A model generated the notes under the pieces. The model was not told where the DNA came from and searched no databases. It saw only the letters and a program-made list of their open reading frames with translations. Made by a program: the position numbers and the translations under genes. A DNA stretch of 64,000 nt from Rhodococcus sp. Leaf247 (GTDB taxonomy: Bacteria > Actinomycetota > Actinomycetes > Mycobacteriales > Mycobacteriaceae), in NCBI RefSeq assembly GCF_001426185.1, contig NZ_LMRP01000001.1:1218765-1282764 (forward strand), given 5' to 3'. This document shows positions 26,529-35,217 of the stretch, one piece after another; the stretch's first letter is position 1, and each line of letters begins with the position of its first letter.

Positions 26529-27854
26529 TCACGTCGTTCGGTGGTCGATCTTGGTGGGAAGAAGGAAGACGGTACGGATCAGGATCTCGGCCAACCGCCG
26601 CATGTCACCGAGGTCGACGAGGTTCATCCCCCGCGTGAAGTCGATATCCGAACCATCGGGTAGCGCAGTCACTTTCGGCATTCCGACCCGAGCTGTCGGC
26701 ACGCCGCGCATGCGCAGGATATTGGCGTCGGTCGCCCCGCTGTTGTCCATGGTGACCGCGTGGGGTGCACCGGACACGGTCTCGAACGCGTCGACGGCCG
26801 CCAGGACAACCGGCGAGTCCGGCCGGGTGTGCGTCGCGGGGATGGCCGCCACTTGTCGTGCCGACACCTCCACTCCGAGCTGTTCGCTCACACCGTCGAG
26901 CATGGCGCGCACGTCCCGCAGCACCGTGGCCGGAGTCTGTCCGGTGGTCAGCCGGAGATCGAGCCGGAGCGTCACGACCGCAGGGGTCGACGCCGCCAAC
27001 CGTTCGAGTCCGCCGTTGATCGACGAGACGATTCCTTGCGGTGTCATCGTCGCGTGTCGGTGGCGATGCGCGTACTCCTCTAGCCAGTCCTCGAGAGCGA
27101 TGGCTACGCGGCCGGCGGAGGCGACCGCATTGCTGTACGGGATTCGGTGCCGGCTGCCGACGTAGGTGTGCCGACCGTGCACGGTCACGTCGATCCATAC
27201 CAACCCGACCTCCTCGTGCAGAACGGTCCACCCGGGCTTGGCTATGACGGCGAAGTCGGTGGTGTGACCGCGCTCGAGCATGAACCCCGCACCCACCCCG
27301 TGACCGGTATTCGTGCGGTCGGGCGCGCCGATACCCGACACCGCGAAACTCGGCATGCCGCCGGCTCCGAAGCCCCCGACGACATCGCCGGGTGGAGTGA
27401 CGCCGGCCGCGTGCAACGCGTGCACCACGGCCAGCACCACAGCGCCGTGGCCCTTGGGATTACCGGCTCCGAGTCCCTCGACGATGTCGCCCGAGACCAC
27501 CGACCGCGCAGCGAGATCCGGCCGCCACCGCGCAGCGGCACCGGGGATGTCGAGCGCGGGATCGCCGGTGGTGAACGTATCGATCGGGGCGTAGAGCAGA
27601 AGCGATGGTCCGTCACCACCGGAAACAGTGGCGACGGCATTCGCCTGGCTCCCGTCGATTCGTTGGACCTCGGCATCCACTCCCGCTGCCGCCAGGTCCG
27701 ACGCGATCCACTCGGCCAACGGTGCCTCGCCGCCTGTGGGGCTGGCGATGTCCACCATCGCGCGGACGGCAGCGAGCAGACGTTCACGAGTGACCTGAGC
27801 GAGAACGCGCTCGACGGCCTCGTCGGCAGAAGGCCTCGTGCTCTCGATCGTCAC
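26529..27854 (-). CDS. M20-family peptidase/deacylase-like protein lacking metal ligands
   Basis: A 441-residue protein with the overall M20/ArgE/DapE architecture: catalytic domain, inserted dimerisation domain (about 215-320, VGLVWIDVTVHGRHTYVGSRHR), then the catalytic domain again (NSGATDANILRMRGVPTARVG). Expected zinc ligands are replaced: the usual GHxD is API-D with P90 for histidine, and the usual GxxDxKG is GAGNPKG with N132 for aspartate. A C-terminal metal histidine is not seen either. It is the last gene of the minus-strand Rieske operon and overlaps the one before. It may bind an N-acyl or amide substrate without normal M20 chemistry. Confidence 0.8.
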   Translation of the reverse strand: MTIESTRPSADEAVERVLAQVTRERLLAAVRAMVDIASPTGGEAPLAEWIASDLAAAGVDAEVQRIDGSQANAVATVSGGDGPSLLLYAPIDTFTTGDPALDIPGAAARWRPDLAARSVVSGDIVEGLGAGNPKGHGAVVLAVVHALHAAGVTPPGDVVGGFGAGGMPSFAVSGIGAPDRTNTGHGVGAGFMLERGHTTDFAVIAKPGWTVLHEEVGLVWIDVTVHGRHTYVGSRHRIPYSNAVASAGRVAIALEDWLEEYAHRHRHATMTPQGIVSSINGGLERLAASTPAVVTLRLDLRLTTGQTPATVLRDVRAMLDGVSEQLGVEVSARQVAAIPATHTRPDSPVVLAAVDAFETVSGAPHAVTMDNSGATDANILRMRGVPTARVGMPKVTALPDGSDIDFTRGMNLVDLGDMRRLAEILIRTVFLLPTKIDHRTT

Positions 27855-28837
27855 GTCGGCAGGACGACCGCTCGGCCGCGGACCTTTCCCGCACTCAACT
27901 TGTCGAGCGCTATTCCGGTCTCCTCCAACGTGAAGTCCTCGAAGTCGAGAGTCAGCTCACCCGCAGCCAGCAGAGCGGCGAGTTCCGGGACCGCGGCACG
28001 CGCCGACTCCTCACGCCGAATCATGTTGACCGGCAGCAGAGCAACGTCGTCGAGCAGCCAGTTCGACAGACCGATCGAGACATCGTTGCCGGCAACGTAT
28101 CCGATCGACACTGCGCGGCCACCGGGACGAACCCACCGTGACCTGACGACCAGGTTCGACCCACCCAGTGTGTCCACCAGCAGGGTGGCCGGGCGCTGTT
28201 CGGTGAGTTCGGCGAATCGCTCGTCGTCGTCGGCGACCACAGCGGTGGCCCCGTCCGCGACCCGCGACGCCTGCTCGTGATCGGCCACCAGGGCAGTCAC
28301 GGTCGCCCCGTGTCGCAGGGCCAACTGGGTGACCATCGAGCCGACGGCCCCGGCGGCACCGGCCACGATGACGTGCTCGTCTGCAGCGCTGCCGACGTCG
28401 GGCAACCAGGATCCGAGTCGCCCGACGTCGACGAGTGCGGTGTGCGCGGTCGTCGTCGGGACCCAGAACGTCGCAGCGACCTCGGGTGAGAGACCGTGGG
28501 GCACCTCGACCAACGCCTTGTCCTTGACGACCACGTACTCGGCCCAGGTCCCGTTCTTGAACAGACCGAGACCACCGCCGCGCAGGACCACCTTGGTGCC
28601 TGCGGGGAAGAGAGCCGACTCGACGACGACGCCGCTTCCCTCCACGCCACCGGTGTAGGGCAGGGTCGGCTTGATGCCGAACTCACCACTGGCGACGGTG
28701 ACGTCGAGGTGCGCCACCGAGGCGGCCTCGACGCGAACGAGGGCTTCCCCCGGGCCGGGGGTCGGCACCGGGACGTCCTCGACGACCGGTGCCTGTCCCC
28801 ACGCGTGGACCCGGGCTGCTCGCATCGCCGCACTCAT
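27851..28837 (-). CDS. zinc-type alcohol dehydrogenase-like NADPH:quinone oxidoreductase
   Basis: A 328-residue medium-chain dehydrogenase/reductase without the zinc-binding cysteines, so of the quinone-reductase (QOR) type. The GroES-like half has TPGPGEALVRVEAASVAHLDVTV and YTGGVEGSGVVVE. The cofactor-binding half has VIVAGAAGAVGSMVTQLALRHGATVTAL. The C-terminus ends GKVRGRAVVLPT as in the family. It is in the middle of the minus-strand operon, overlapping both neighbours by four bases. It may reduce a quinone or enone intermediate of the aromatic pathway. Confidence 0.9.
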   Translation of the reverse strand: MSAAMRAARVHAWGQAPVVEDVPVPTPGPGEALVRVEAASVAHLDVTVASGEFGIKPTLPYTGGVEGSGVVVESALFPAGTKVVLRGGGLGLFKNGTWAEYVVVKDKALVEVPHGLSPEVAATFWVPTTTAHTALVDVGRLGSWLPDVGSAADEHVIVAGAAGAVGSMVTQLALRHGATVTALVADHEQASRVADGATAVVADDDERFAELTEQRPATLLVDTLGGSNLVVRSRWVRPGGRAVSIGYVAGNDVSIGLSNWLLDDVALLPVNMIRREESARAAVPELAALLAAGELTLDFEDFTLEETGIALDKLSAGKVRGRAVVLPT

Positions 28838-29709
28838 GCGATCGGGTGCTTCTCGAGGAACGCCAGACTGGCCGAGTTGTACTCGTCCGCGTGCTCACGC
28901 TGCGGCCAGTGGCCACAGTTGTCGAACAACAGAAGCTCGGATCCGGCGATGTTCTGGTGCATCGCCGTCGCTTCCGGAATATCCCCGAACGGGTTGTTGC
29001 GACCCCACACGACCAGGGTAGGAACGGTGATCTGCGCGAGGTCCTCGGGCGTGAGGATGTTTCGCATGCGGGTCTCGAGATTCTGCAACGACAACAGGTT
29101 GTCGATGCCGGCGACGAAGTCCGGCTGGTGATAGATGGTGTGGCGGACCGACACCAGTTCCTCGGTCGCGTTCGCCGGATCGTGCATGAGCAGCTGCATA
29201 CGGCGCCGGGTGAGCTCGACGTCGTCCGTCTCGACGGCCTTGCGGGTACTCGTCCGGATGCGGTCCATCACCTCCGGATTCGCAACCGTCCCTCCGGCGG
29301 CGATCATCTGCAACGAGGCGACGCGGTCGGGGTTGTCGATCGCAGTCCGACCGCCGACCCACCCACCGAGCGATTCTCCGCCGATATGCGCCTTGTCGAT
29401 TCCGACGGCATCGAAGTACGCCAGAAGATGATCTCGGTAGCGCGGGATCTCGTAGGGGTAGTCCGGCTTTCCGGTGTAGCCGTGGCCGAGCATGTCGATC
29501 GCGTGGACGGTGTAGCGCTCCGCGTGCGGCTTGATGTTACGGGCGAACGCTTCCAGGTGGCCACTGGTGCCATGAAGGAACACGACGTGCTCGGCACCGT
29601 TGCCGGCCCTGAGTGATCGTGTGGGGATTCCACCCGCGTTCACGGTGCTGACGCTGAAGTCCAGCCCCGCGAGCTCTGTCCAGATCGTCTGTGCGAGTTC
29701 TTGTGTCAT
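28834..29709 (-). CDS. alpha/beta hydrolase, meta-cleavage product hydrolase type
   Basis: A 291-residue alpha/beta hydrolase. The oxyanion region is VVFLHGTSGHLEAFARN, the nucleophile is S in GGESLGGWVGG, the acid is in LVVWGRNNPFGDIPEA, and the catalytic histidine is in DNCGHWPQREHADEYN. The overall layout matches C-C bond hydrolases of meta-cleavage pathways (MhpC, BphD and CarC type), which split ring-fission products into 2-hydroxypentadienoate and an acid. It is one of two such hydrolases in the operon, so one may take a different substrate. It overlaps the oxidoreductase gene by four bases. Confidence 0.88.
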   Translation of the reverse strand: MTQELAQTIWTELAGLDFSVSTVNAGGIPTRSLRAGNGAEHVVFLHGTSGHLEAFARNIKPHAERYTVHAIDMLGHGYTGKPDYPYEIPRYRDHLLAYFDAVGIDKAHIGGESLGGWVGGRTAIDNPDRVASLQMIAAGGTVANPEVMDRIRTSTRKAVETDDVELTRRRMQLLMHDPANATEELVSVRHTIYHQPDFVAGIDNLLSLQNLETRMRNILTPEDLAQITVPTLVVWGRNNPFGDIPEATAMHQNIAGSELLLFDNCGHWPQREHADEYNSASLAFLEKHPIA

Positions 29710-29739
29710 GATCGTTGCTCCTACCGAGAGGTGTGCGTG

Positions 29740-29883
29740 CTACTGATTGATGCGATGTACTTGGGTGTTGACGTGGGCCAGCGGATTGGGGATGACGCGC
29801 TGGTGGGTGGCGACCCGGTCACTCAGCTGACGCAGCGCGCCCACCGCCAGAGCGGCGGCGAGAGGGATGTACACGAACTTCAC
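29740..29883 (-). CDS. small membrane-anchored protein in the Rieske operon
   Basis: A 47-residue frame from GTG at 29883 to TAG at 29740, in the gap between two hydrolase genes. It begins MKFVYIPLAAALAVGALRQL, a plausible N-terminal membrane anchor, followed by a hydrophilic tail (SDRVATHQRVIPNPLAHVNT). GAGGA stands nine bases before the GTG. Both its placement, filling the only sizeable gap in a tightly packed operon, and its ribosome site argue that it is translated. No family is recognised. It could anchor or assist one of the pathway enzymes. Confidence 0.5.
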   Translation of the reverse strand: MKFVYIPLAAALAVGALRQLSDRVATHQRVIPNPLAHVNTQVHRINQ

Positions 29884-29905
29884 AACGGTGTCCTCGTCTT
29901 GTCGG

Positions 29906-30802
29906 TCAGGGGTGCCGGCTGGCGGTGAAGAAGCCTGCGACCACCGCGTGATATGCAGCGGGGCGCTCCTCCTGCAGGTGGTGCGAGACGTTGTCCATCA
30001 CGTGGAGGTTGCCGCGCTTGATCATGCGAGCCAACATCATCGGGTAGTCGGGCGTGAGAAATGCGTCCTCACGCCCCCAGATGAACAGGGTGGGCGCCTC
30101 GATCAGGCCAAGTTGCCGGGTCAGGTCCTGCCAGTCGCCGCGCGGGCTGTCCGACATCGCGGCGAGAGCTGTCTCCTCGGGATCGAGGCTCTGCCGGTAC
30201 CGCATGTCCAGGGTCTCCTCGGGGAGACGGTCGGCGTCACACCATTCCAGACGGGTGATCAGTGTCCGCATCTTCTCCCGGGTGGGCCCCTCGCCGCCGT
30301 AGTAGACGTCACGAGCCGTTCGTCCCCGATGACCGCGCTCGGGAAGCGGGGCCAGTGGACCGTAGAACACCGGCATGCTTCCCGTGATCACCAGCGACCG
30401 AACACGTTCGGGATACAGCGCCGCCAGATTCAGTGCGATCGTTCCGCCCCAGGAGTTGCACACGAAGTCGGCTTGCTCGATGCCGAGCGCGTCCATCAGC
30501 GCGACGGTCTTGGCCGCATGGAAGTCCCACATCGGACCGGTGATCAGACATTTCTCCGATTGCCCGTACTGCAGGATGTCCACCAGGACGCAGCGGCGAT
30601 CAGCCTCGAAATACGGCGCGACCGGTCCGAAGTCACTCCATGCGGTGCACCCCGGGCCGCCACCGTGCAGAAAGAGGGTGTCCGGGCCGGTACCTATGTC
30701 GTAGTAGTGGTAGGTGGCACCGTCCGCGTCGACGAAGTGGCTTTCCGGGGGTGCCGACGCGGCGGGCGATGTCGGGGCCGCGACCGGCGATGCGACAGTC
30801 AT
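29906..30802 (-). CDS. alpha/beta hydrolase, meta-cleavage product hydrolase
   Basis: A 298-residue C-C bond hydrolase candidate. It has TLFLHGGGPGCTAWSDFGPVAPYF (oxyanion loop with the HGGGPG signature of meta-cleavage hydrolases), the nucleophile in VCNSWGGTIALNLA, the acid in LFIWGREDAFLTPD and the histidine in MDNVSHHLQEERP. The HGGGPG...SWGG pattern makes it the better match of the two hydrolases to MhpC/BphD/CarC. Its ATG at 30802 overlaps the stop of the extradiol dioxygenase gene (ATGA), matching the order ring cleavage then hydrolysis. Confidence 0.9.
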   Translation of the reverse strand: MTVASPVAAPTSPAASAPPESHFVDADGATYHYYDIGTGPDTLFLHGGGPGCTAWSDFGPVAPYFEADRRCVLVDILQYGQSEKCLITGPMWDFHAAKTVALMDALGIEQADFVCNSWGGTIALNLAALYPERVRSLVITGSMPVFYGPLAPLPERGHRGRTARDVYYGGEGPTREKMRTLITRLEWCDADRLPEETLDMRYRQSLDPEETALAAMSDSPRGDWQDLTRQLGLIEAPTLFIWGREDAFLTPDYPMMLARMIKRGNLHVMDNVSHHLQEERPAAYHAVVAGFFTASRHP

Positions 30803-31749
30803 GACGTCTCTTCTCGCGAGGAATCGGGTTCGATCAGGGCCACGCCCATCCCGGTGAGCCACTCCGGCATCGGCGAGTACGCGAGGGCTTTCCCCGGTGC
30901 GAAACCGAGTGCGGCGGCCATGAGCAACCAGGTCCGCAGCTCCTGCCCGCCGTTACCCGCGTTCTCTGCGATCCGTTCCGACGTCCACCGCGTGTACTGG
31001 TCCAACGCACCGAGTTCGAGATCGCGGAGAAACTGCTCGTCGAACTCGGGAAAGATGGTCGGCTGGGCACCTACGATGATCTCCCGACGGCGCTTGTCGT
31101 ACCGCTCCCACTCGCCGCGCCCGTTCAACCATGCCTCGACGAGGAATTCCTCGTCCTCGCCGTCCGGAGACGTCCAGTCACTGGGCCAGGGCAGCTGGTG
31201 GGACAACCCACCCGAGGCGATGACCACGACGCGTCGATCACCGATCGCGGCGACCGCTTCGGCGATGTTGCGGCCGAGCTCGGCGACTCGCGGAAGCGTC
31301 GGCAGAGGTGCCGCGAAGACGTTCACCACGAGCGGTACGACCGGTACGTCGATCCCGTCGAGCAGGTACTGGATCGCGTGCGATTGCCCGTGGTCGATCT
31401 GCAGGCGCGCGGAGATGGCCACTTCGGTACCGGCGTCGACGAGGCGCTGAGCGAGAGCGCGGGCGAATTCGGGATCCGTCTTCTGCGGGCCTTTCGGTGT
31501 TCCGCCGTCACCGGCGGCGACGACCTCGCCGACACCGAGGGTGAAGGACGGGATGAGGTCCAGCCAGAAGCCGCGGAAGTGGTTGGACCCCACCAGGACG
31601 ACGACGTCCGGGCGTGCTTCGACGATGCGCTCACGAGCGACTGCGAGGCCGGCTCGGAACGCCTCCGCTCGGTCGGTGTGCACCACCTGGTCCCAATGGG
31701 TGTTCATCAGCGTGGAGTGGGATGCCCCGACGCCCAGCACGATGGACAA
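30799..31749 (-). CDS. extradiol ring-cleavage dioxygenase, LigB (class III) type
   Basis: A protein of about 316 residues in the LigB superfamily, close in size to MhpB. It is an Fe(II) enzyme that inserts oxygen next to the two hydroxyls of a catechol. Likely iron-ligand histidines are in GVGASHSTLMN (near residue 10) and VVLVGSNHFRGFW; a third motif is IASGGLSHQLPWP, and DHGQSHAIQYLL is also present. I chose the TTG at 31749 because AAAGGA lies six bases upstream; a GTG three codons on is possible. It follows the Rieske gene and precedes the hydrolase. Confidence 0.88.
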   Translation of the reverse strand: MSIVLGVGASHSTLMNTHWDQVVHTDRAEAFRAGLAVARERIVEARPDVVVLVGSNHFRGFWLDLIPSFTLGVGEVVAAGDGGTPKGPQKTDPEFARALAQRLVDAGTEVAISARLQIDHGQSHAIQYLLDGIDVPVVPLVVNVFAAPLPTLPRVAELGRNIAEAVAAIGDRRVVVIASGGLSHQLPWPSDWTSPDGEDEEFLVEAWLNGRGEWERYDKRRREIIVGAQPTIFPEFDEQFLRDLELGALDQYTRWTSERIAENAGNGGQELRTWLLMAAALGFAPGKALAYSPMPEWLTGMGVALIEPDSSREETS

Positions 31750-31790
31750 GGGTGTTCCTTTCGGTCGAGATTCGGATGGGTGAGGTGCGG

Positions 31791-32996
31791 TCAGGCCGGC
31801 CCGGAGACCTCGATGCCCTGGTCTGCCAGAGCGTCGATCCGGTCCTCGGTGGTGTCCTCGGCGAGCTTGCGCCACTGCAGAAGCGAGTCGTCCGGGCGGT
31901 AGAGCTTCTCCGGTGGTGCGTCGGTCACCTCGACCATCCACTTGTCCTGCCCGGAGAACTGCCCGTGGAACAACCATCGGACAGCGCCGAGATACTTGAA
32001 GTAGAAGGGGATCGTCCGCCACCCCTTCTTGAAGTCCGCGAGAACTCCGACGTAGAGGTGATTGTCCTCGTCGACCGGCACGTAGAACTCGTAGTGGATG
32101 AAGGTCGGATAGGCGATCCGGAGGACACCCGGCATGCTGACCGACGCGAAGCCCGGGAATTCCTGTGCCGCGATCACCTCGTTCACCTCGCGGTGCGAGC
32201 CGGTGTTGCCGATGTTGGTGGTCGTCTTCGGAGGCTTGGTCTTGTACCAGGCCTGGCTGCTCCACTTCCCCAGCCCGGGGAAGTCCGCATCCCAGAACTG
32301 TTCGAGCTGAACGCGATAGATCCACCGCCCACGCTTCACGATCTTGGTGGTGTTCCACACCGGCATGGACTTGAACACCCGCCACAGCGCAGTTCTGTGC
32401 AGATACTTGGCGTGGCCTTCGTCGTAACCGTTCTCGCATGCGAAGCGCCAGTTGCCTTCACGCCGTTGAATGCGCGCTCCGATCACGGCAGCGTTGCCGA
32501 CGAGCTCCTCGGGCAACTGTTCGTCGATCGGGTGCGGTTCCTCCCCGTCGCCGACGAACACCCACACCATTCCCAGACGCTCCTCGACGTGGTAAGTCGG
32601 CTGGGTGACCTTGCCGCAGATCGGCGACTTCGGGCCGTCCGTGATCGCAGCCTTCAGATCGCCGGACTCGAGGTCGAACGTCCACCCGTGGTATACGCAG
32701 GAGATCGTTCCCGGGAACTGCTTGTTCCCGTAGCTCAGGGGCACACCGCGGTGAGGGCAGCGGTTGGCCATCCCGCGCACCACCCCGCGGTCGCGGATGA
32801 CGAAGAGGTCTTCGCCGAGCAGCGTCACGCGCAGCGGCCGCTCACCGACCTTCGAGGAGAACGCGACCGGGTACCAGTACCCTCGGAAGCCCGCGCCGGC
32901 CGCCTGGTACAGGGGCCAACTCGACCAGTCCTGACGCCCGGGGAGGTTGCCCTCCTTCTTCTTCCGCGCCGGCGTCGCCTCTCGCGTCTCACTCAT
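31791..32996 (-). CDS. Rieske non-haem iron oxygenase, alpha subunit (CarAa/2-oxoquinoline monooxygenase-like)
   Basis: A 401-residue ring-hydroxylating oxygenase terminal component. The Rieske [2Fe-2S] ligands are C80-P-H82 and C100-x2-H103 (NRCPHRGVPLSYG ... TISCVYHGWTFD). The mononuclear iron site is D192-E-G-H195-x4-H200, with a later acid expected. Length, the GYWYPVAFS start and the phrases MPGVLRIAYPTF and EFYVPVDEDNHLYVGVL recall CarAa and OxoO, which work as homotrimers without a beta subunit. No beta gene is present, consistent with this. Electrons would come from the ferredoxin and reductase encoded divergently. It is the first gene of the minus-strand ring-cleavage operon. Confidence 0.92.
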   Translation of the reverse strand: MSETREATPARKKKEGNLPGRQDWSSWPLYQAAGAGFRGYWYPVAFSSKVGERPLRVTLLGEDLFVIRDRGVVRGMANRCPHRGVPLSYGNKQFPGTISCVYHGWTFDLESGDLKAAITDGPKSPICGKVTQPTYHVEERLGMVWVFVGDGEEPHPIDEQLPEELVGNAAVIGARIQRREGNWRFACENGYDEGHAKYLHRTALWRVFKSMPVWNTTKIVKRGRWIYRVQLEQFWDADFPGLGKWSSQAWYKTKPPKTTTNIGNTGSHREVNEVIAAQEFPGFASVSMPGVLRIAYPTFIHYEFYVPVDEDNHLYVGVLADFKKGWRTIPFYFKYLGAVRWLFHGQFSGQDKWMVEVTDAPPEKLYRPDDSLLQWRKLAEDTTEDRIDALADQGIEVSGPA

Positions 32997-33237
32997 ATGT
33001 GTTCTCCAGGTGCAGTTCGAGTCGTGTCGGGCGGAACGACCGCCGTGGTCGGATCGCTCCGAGTGGCCACAGGACACCACCCGCCGACCGGCCCCACAAT
33101 CGATGCGGTTCACCTACCGAGATCTCGAGCCGACCCGGCCACCGCGCGAGTCGGGTTCCGCTCAGCGATCCAGCGCTGCGCTGTCTCTGCCGGTCGCACC
33201 TACCGTCCAGCGAGACAACCAGAACCAAGGAGAACCG

Positions 33238-34233
33238 ATGACCTCTCAGCCACCGGTCGTCACCACCGATGTCGCCATCGTCGGGGCCGGCCCGACCGGC
33301 CTCTACGGCGCGTACTACGCCGGCTTTCGCGGCCTGGACACCGTGGTGATCGACGCCCTTCCCCAAGCGGGGGGCCAGGTGATGGCGCTGTACCCCGAGA
33401 AGCAGATTCGCGACGTCGCCGCGCTGCCCTCGATACGGGGTCGGGACTTCATCGCCAACCTCGTGCAGCAGGCCGACGCATTCTCACCGACCTACATGCT
33501 CGGCCGTCAGACCGTCGACCTGAGCCACGAGGACGGCGCACCGGTGTTGACACTCGACGACGGCACCGTGATCCGCGCCGGCGCGGTGGTGCTGACAGCA
33601 GGCATCGGCACCCCGACACCACGTGCCATCGAAACGGGGACGGAATGGCTCGGTTCAGGCCTCTCCTACTTCGTCGTCGATCCCACCGTCCACACCGGTC
33701 AGGACGTGGTGATCGTCGGAGGCGGTGACTCCGCGCTCGACTGGGCTGACGCTCTCTCGTCGATCGCCGGATCGGTGACCCTGGTACACCGCCGGGCCAC
33801 GTTCAGGGGCCATGCAGCGACTCTCGACCGTGTCCGATCGGGGAAGGTTGCCATTCATACCGATACGGAGGTGACCGGTCTCGTCGGCGATGTGGAGGCC
33901 GGTGTACTCACCGAGGTGACCCTGCGCGCCAAGAGTGGTCACGAGACCGTCGTCGCTGCCGACCATGTGATCGCGGCGCTGGGTTTCATCAGCAATCTCG
34001 GACCCATCAAGGAGTGGAACCTCGAACTTCGTGGTCGCTCCATCGCGGTGGACCGCTCGGGACGGACGAACCTCCCGCGCGTCTACGCCGCCGGCGACGT
34101 CACCGACTACGACGGCAAGGTCAAGCTCATGTCGGTCGGGTTCGGTGAGGTTGCCACAGCGATGAATCACGTCGCGGTGGATCTCGATCCCGATCTCGTG
34201 CTCTTTCCCGGCCATTCGACCGACGGCGCCTGA
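33238..34233 (+). CDS. ferredoxin-NADP reductase, thioredoxin-reductase-like (FNR2 type)
   Basis: A 331-residue flavoprotein. FAD-binding motif VAIVGAGPTGLYGAYYAGFRG (first 18 or so residues of the fold) is followed by the family's AGGQVMALYPEKQIRDVA. The NADP domain has VVIVGGGDSALDWADAL, and the C-terminal FAD clamp is RVYAAGDVTDYDGKVKLMSVGFGEVATA. The CxxC of true thioredoxin reductases is absent, so it is of the YumC/FNR2 class that reduces ferredoxin. It precedes the 7Fe ferredoxin gene and is divergent from the Rieske gene, so together they form the electron chain of the oxygenase. Confidence 0.92.
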   Translation: MTSQPPVVTTDVAIVGAGPTGLYGAYYAGFRGLDTVVIDALPQAGGQVMALYPEKQIRDVAALPSIRGRDFIANLVQQADAFSPTYMLGRQTVDLSHEDGAPVLTLDDGTVIRAGAVVLTAGIGTPTPRAIETGTEWLGSGLSYFVVDPTVHTGQDVVIVGGGDSALDWADALSSIAGSVTLVHRRATFRGHAATLDRVRSGKVAIHTDTEVTGLVGDVEAGVLTEVTLRAKSGHETVVAADHVIAALGFISNLGPIKEWNLELRGRSIAVDRSGRTNLPRVYAAGDVTDYDGKVKLMSVGFGEVATAMNHVAVDLDPDLVLFPGHSTDGA

Positions 34234-34266
34234 GCTCCACACCCACCATCACCAGGAGGAACAACC

Positions 34267-34602
34267 ATGTCCTACGTTATCGGCATCAACTGCATCGACC
34301 AGCTGGATCGGTCGTGCATCGAAGTGTGCCCCGTGGACTGCATCTACATCGGAGACCGGCGGAGCTACATCAATCCTAACGAGTGCATCGATTGCGGTGC
34401 CTGCGAGGTGGAATGTCCCGTGGACGCCGTCTTCGTCGACCGCAAGGCTCGCAAAGATCCCGAACTCGCCGAGTTCGTCGCGGATTCGATCGCTTTCTTC
34501 GCCGAGCCGTTGCCCGGACGCGACGAGCCCATCGGCGACCCGGGCGGATCCCAGAAACTGGGACCGTTGGGCGTGGACACAGAGTTCACGGCGAATCACT
34601 GA
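34267..34602 (+). CDS. 7Fe ferredoxin (FdxA type)
   Basis: A 111-residue actinobacterial ferredoxin with a [3Fe-4S] and a [4Fe-4S] cluster. Ligand cysteines are in NCIDQLDRSCIEVCPVDCI and ECIDCGACEVECPVDAVF. The C-terminal extension (FFAEPLPGRDEPIGDPGGSQKLGPLG) is the usual one of mycobacterial FdxA. AGGAGGAACAACC gives a strong ribosome site. It lies 33 bases after the reductase gene and probably carries electrons to the Rieske oxygenase, though FdxA proteins can also serve P450s. Confidence 0.93.
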   Translation: MSYVIGINCIDQLDRSCIEVCPVDCIYIGDRRSYINPNECIDCGACEVECPVDAVFVDRKARKDPELAEFVADSIAFFAEPLPGRDEPIGDPGGSQKLGPLGVDTEFTANH

Positions 34603-34609
34603 TCGACCG

Positions 34610-35194
34610 TCAGGTCGCCATTCGTCGCAGCATCTCCCGTACTTGTTCCAGTAACCGCGATGTGCGGTCGTCGTCGGCGAAGATCATGTGTTGCAACACG
34701 ATTCCATCCAGAGCGGAGAACACCAGGCCGGACACCGATCCGTCCGGATCGGGGACGCGCGCAGCGTGCAGCGTGCCGGCGACCTGGTCGGTGTATCGCC
34801 GATACAGCCCTCGCACGTTCTCGATCGGCAGATTCCCACGCACAGCCTGTGTCGTCTCGTCGTACTGCAGCAATTGACGACGCCGGGAACCATTCAACGT
34901 CTCGACCAGGCCGGCGGCGAACTCGTCTATCGAGTTCGCCGCCAGTCCTGCCTCGTCGGAGTCTTGAGTCGCTGCCCGGCGGAACGCTTCGACCAGCAGC
35001 TGCTCACGGGTTCCGAAATGGTGTCGGACCAATCCGTGTGCCATTCCCACACGTGTCGCGACCGCTCGGTAGGTGACCGCCTGAAGACCTGTCTCGCCGG
35101 CGATGTCGATGGCAGCGTCGAGCAGTCGATCGCGGGTGGATTGGTCGGTGTCACTGTCCAGGGAGTCGTCGGCGGCGCTCATGCACACAGCCAA
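34610..35194 (-). CDS. TetR-family transcriptional regulator
   Basis: A 194-residue TetR protein: STRDRLLDAAIDIAGETGLQAVTYRAVATRVGMAHGLVRHHFGTREQLLVEAF is the HTH. The C-terminal part (SGLVFSALDGIVLQHMIFADDDRTSRLLEQVREML) is the effector domain. It lies 23 bases downstream of the aldehyde dehydrogenase gene on the same strand, so it is probably the last gene of the permease-amine oxidase-hydratase operon. It meets the ferredoxin gene tail to tail. It is a second candidate regulator for the cluster beside the IclR protein. Confidence 0.92.
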   Translation of the reverse strand: MAVCMSAADDSLDSDTDQSTRDRLLDAAIDIAGETGLQAVTYRAVATRVGMAHGLVRHHFGTREQLLVEAFRRAATQDSDEAGLAANSIDEFAAGLVETLNGSRRRQLLQYDETTQAVRGNLPIENVRGLYRRYTDQVAGTLHAARVPDPDGSVSGLVFSALDGIVLQHMIFADDDRTSRLLEQVREMLRRMAT

Positions 35195-35217
35195 TCACGC
35201 CGCCGACCACCCGGTCT

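Noticed and set aside
31614-33728. 704-residue plus-strand frame across the LigB, Rieske and reductase region
   Set aside because: Antisense to two clear genes and out of frame with a third; no domain recognised.
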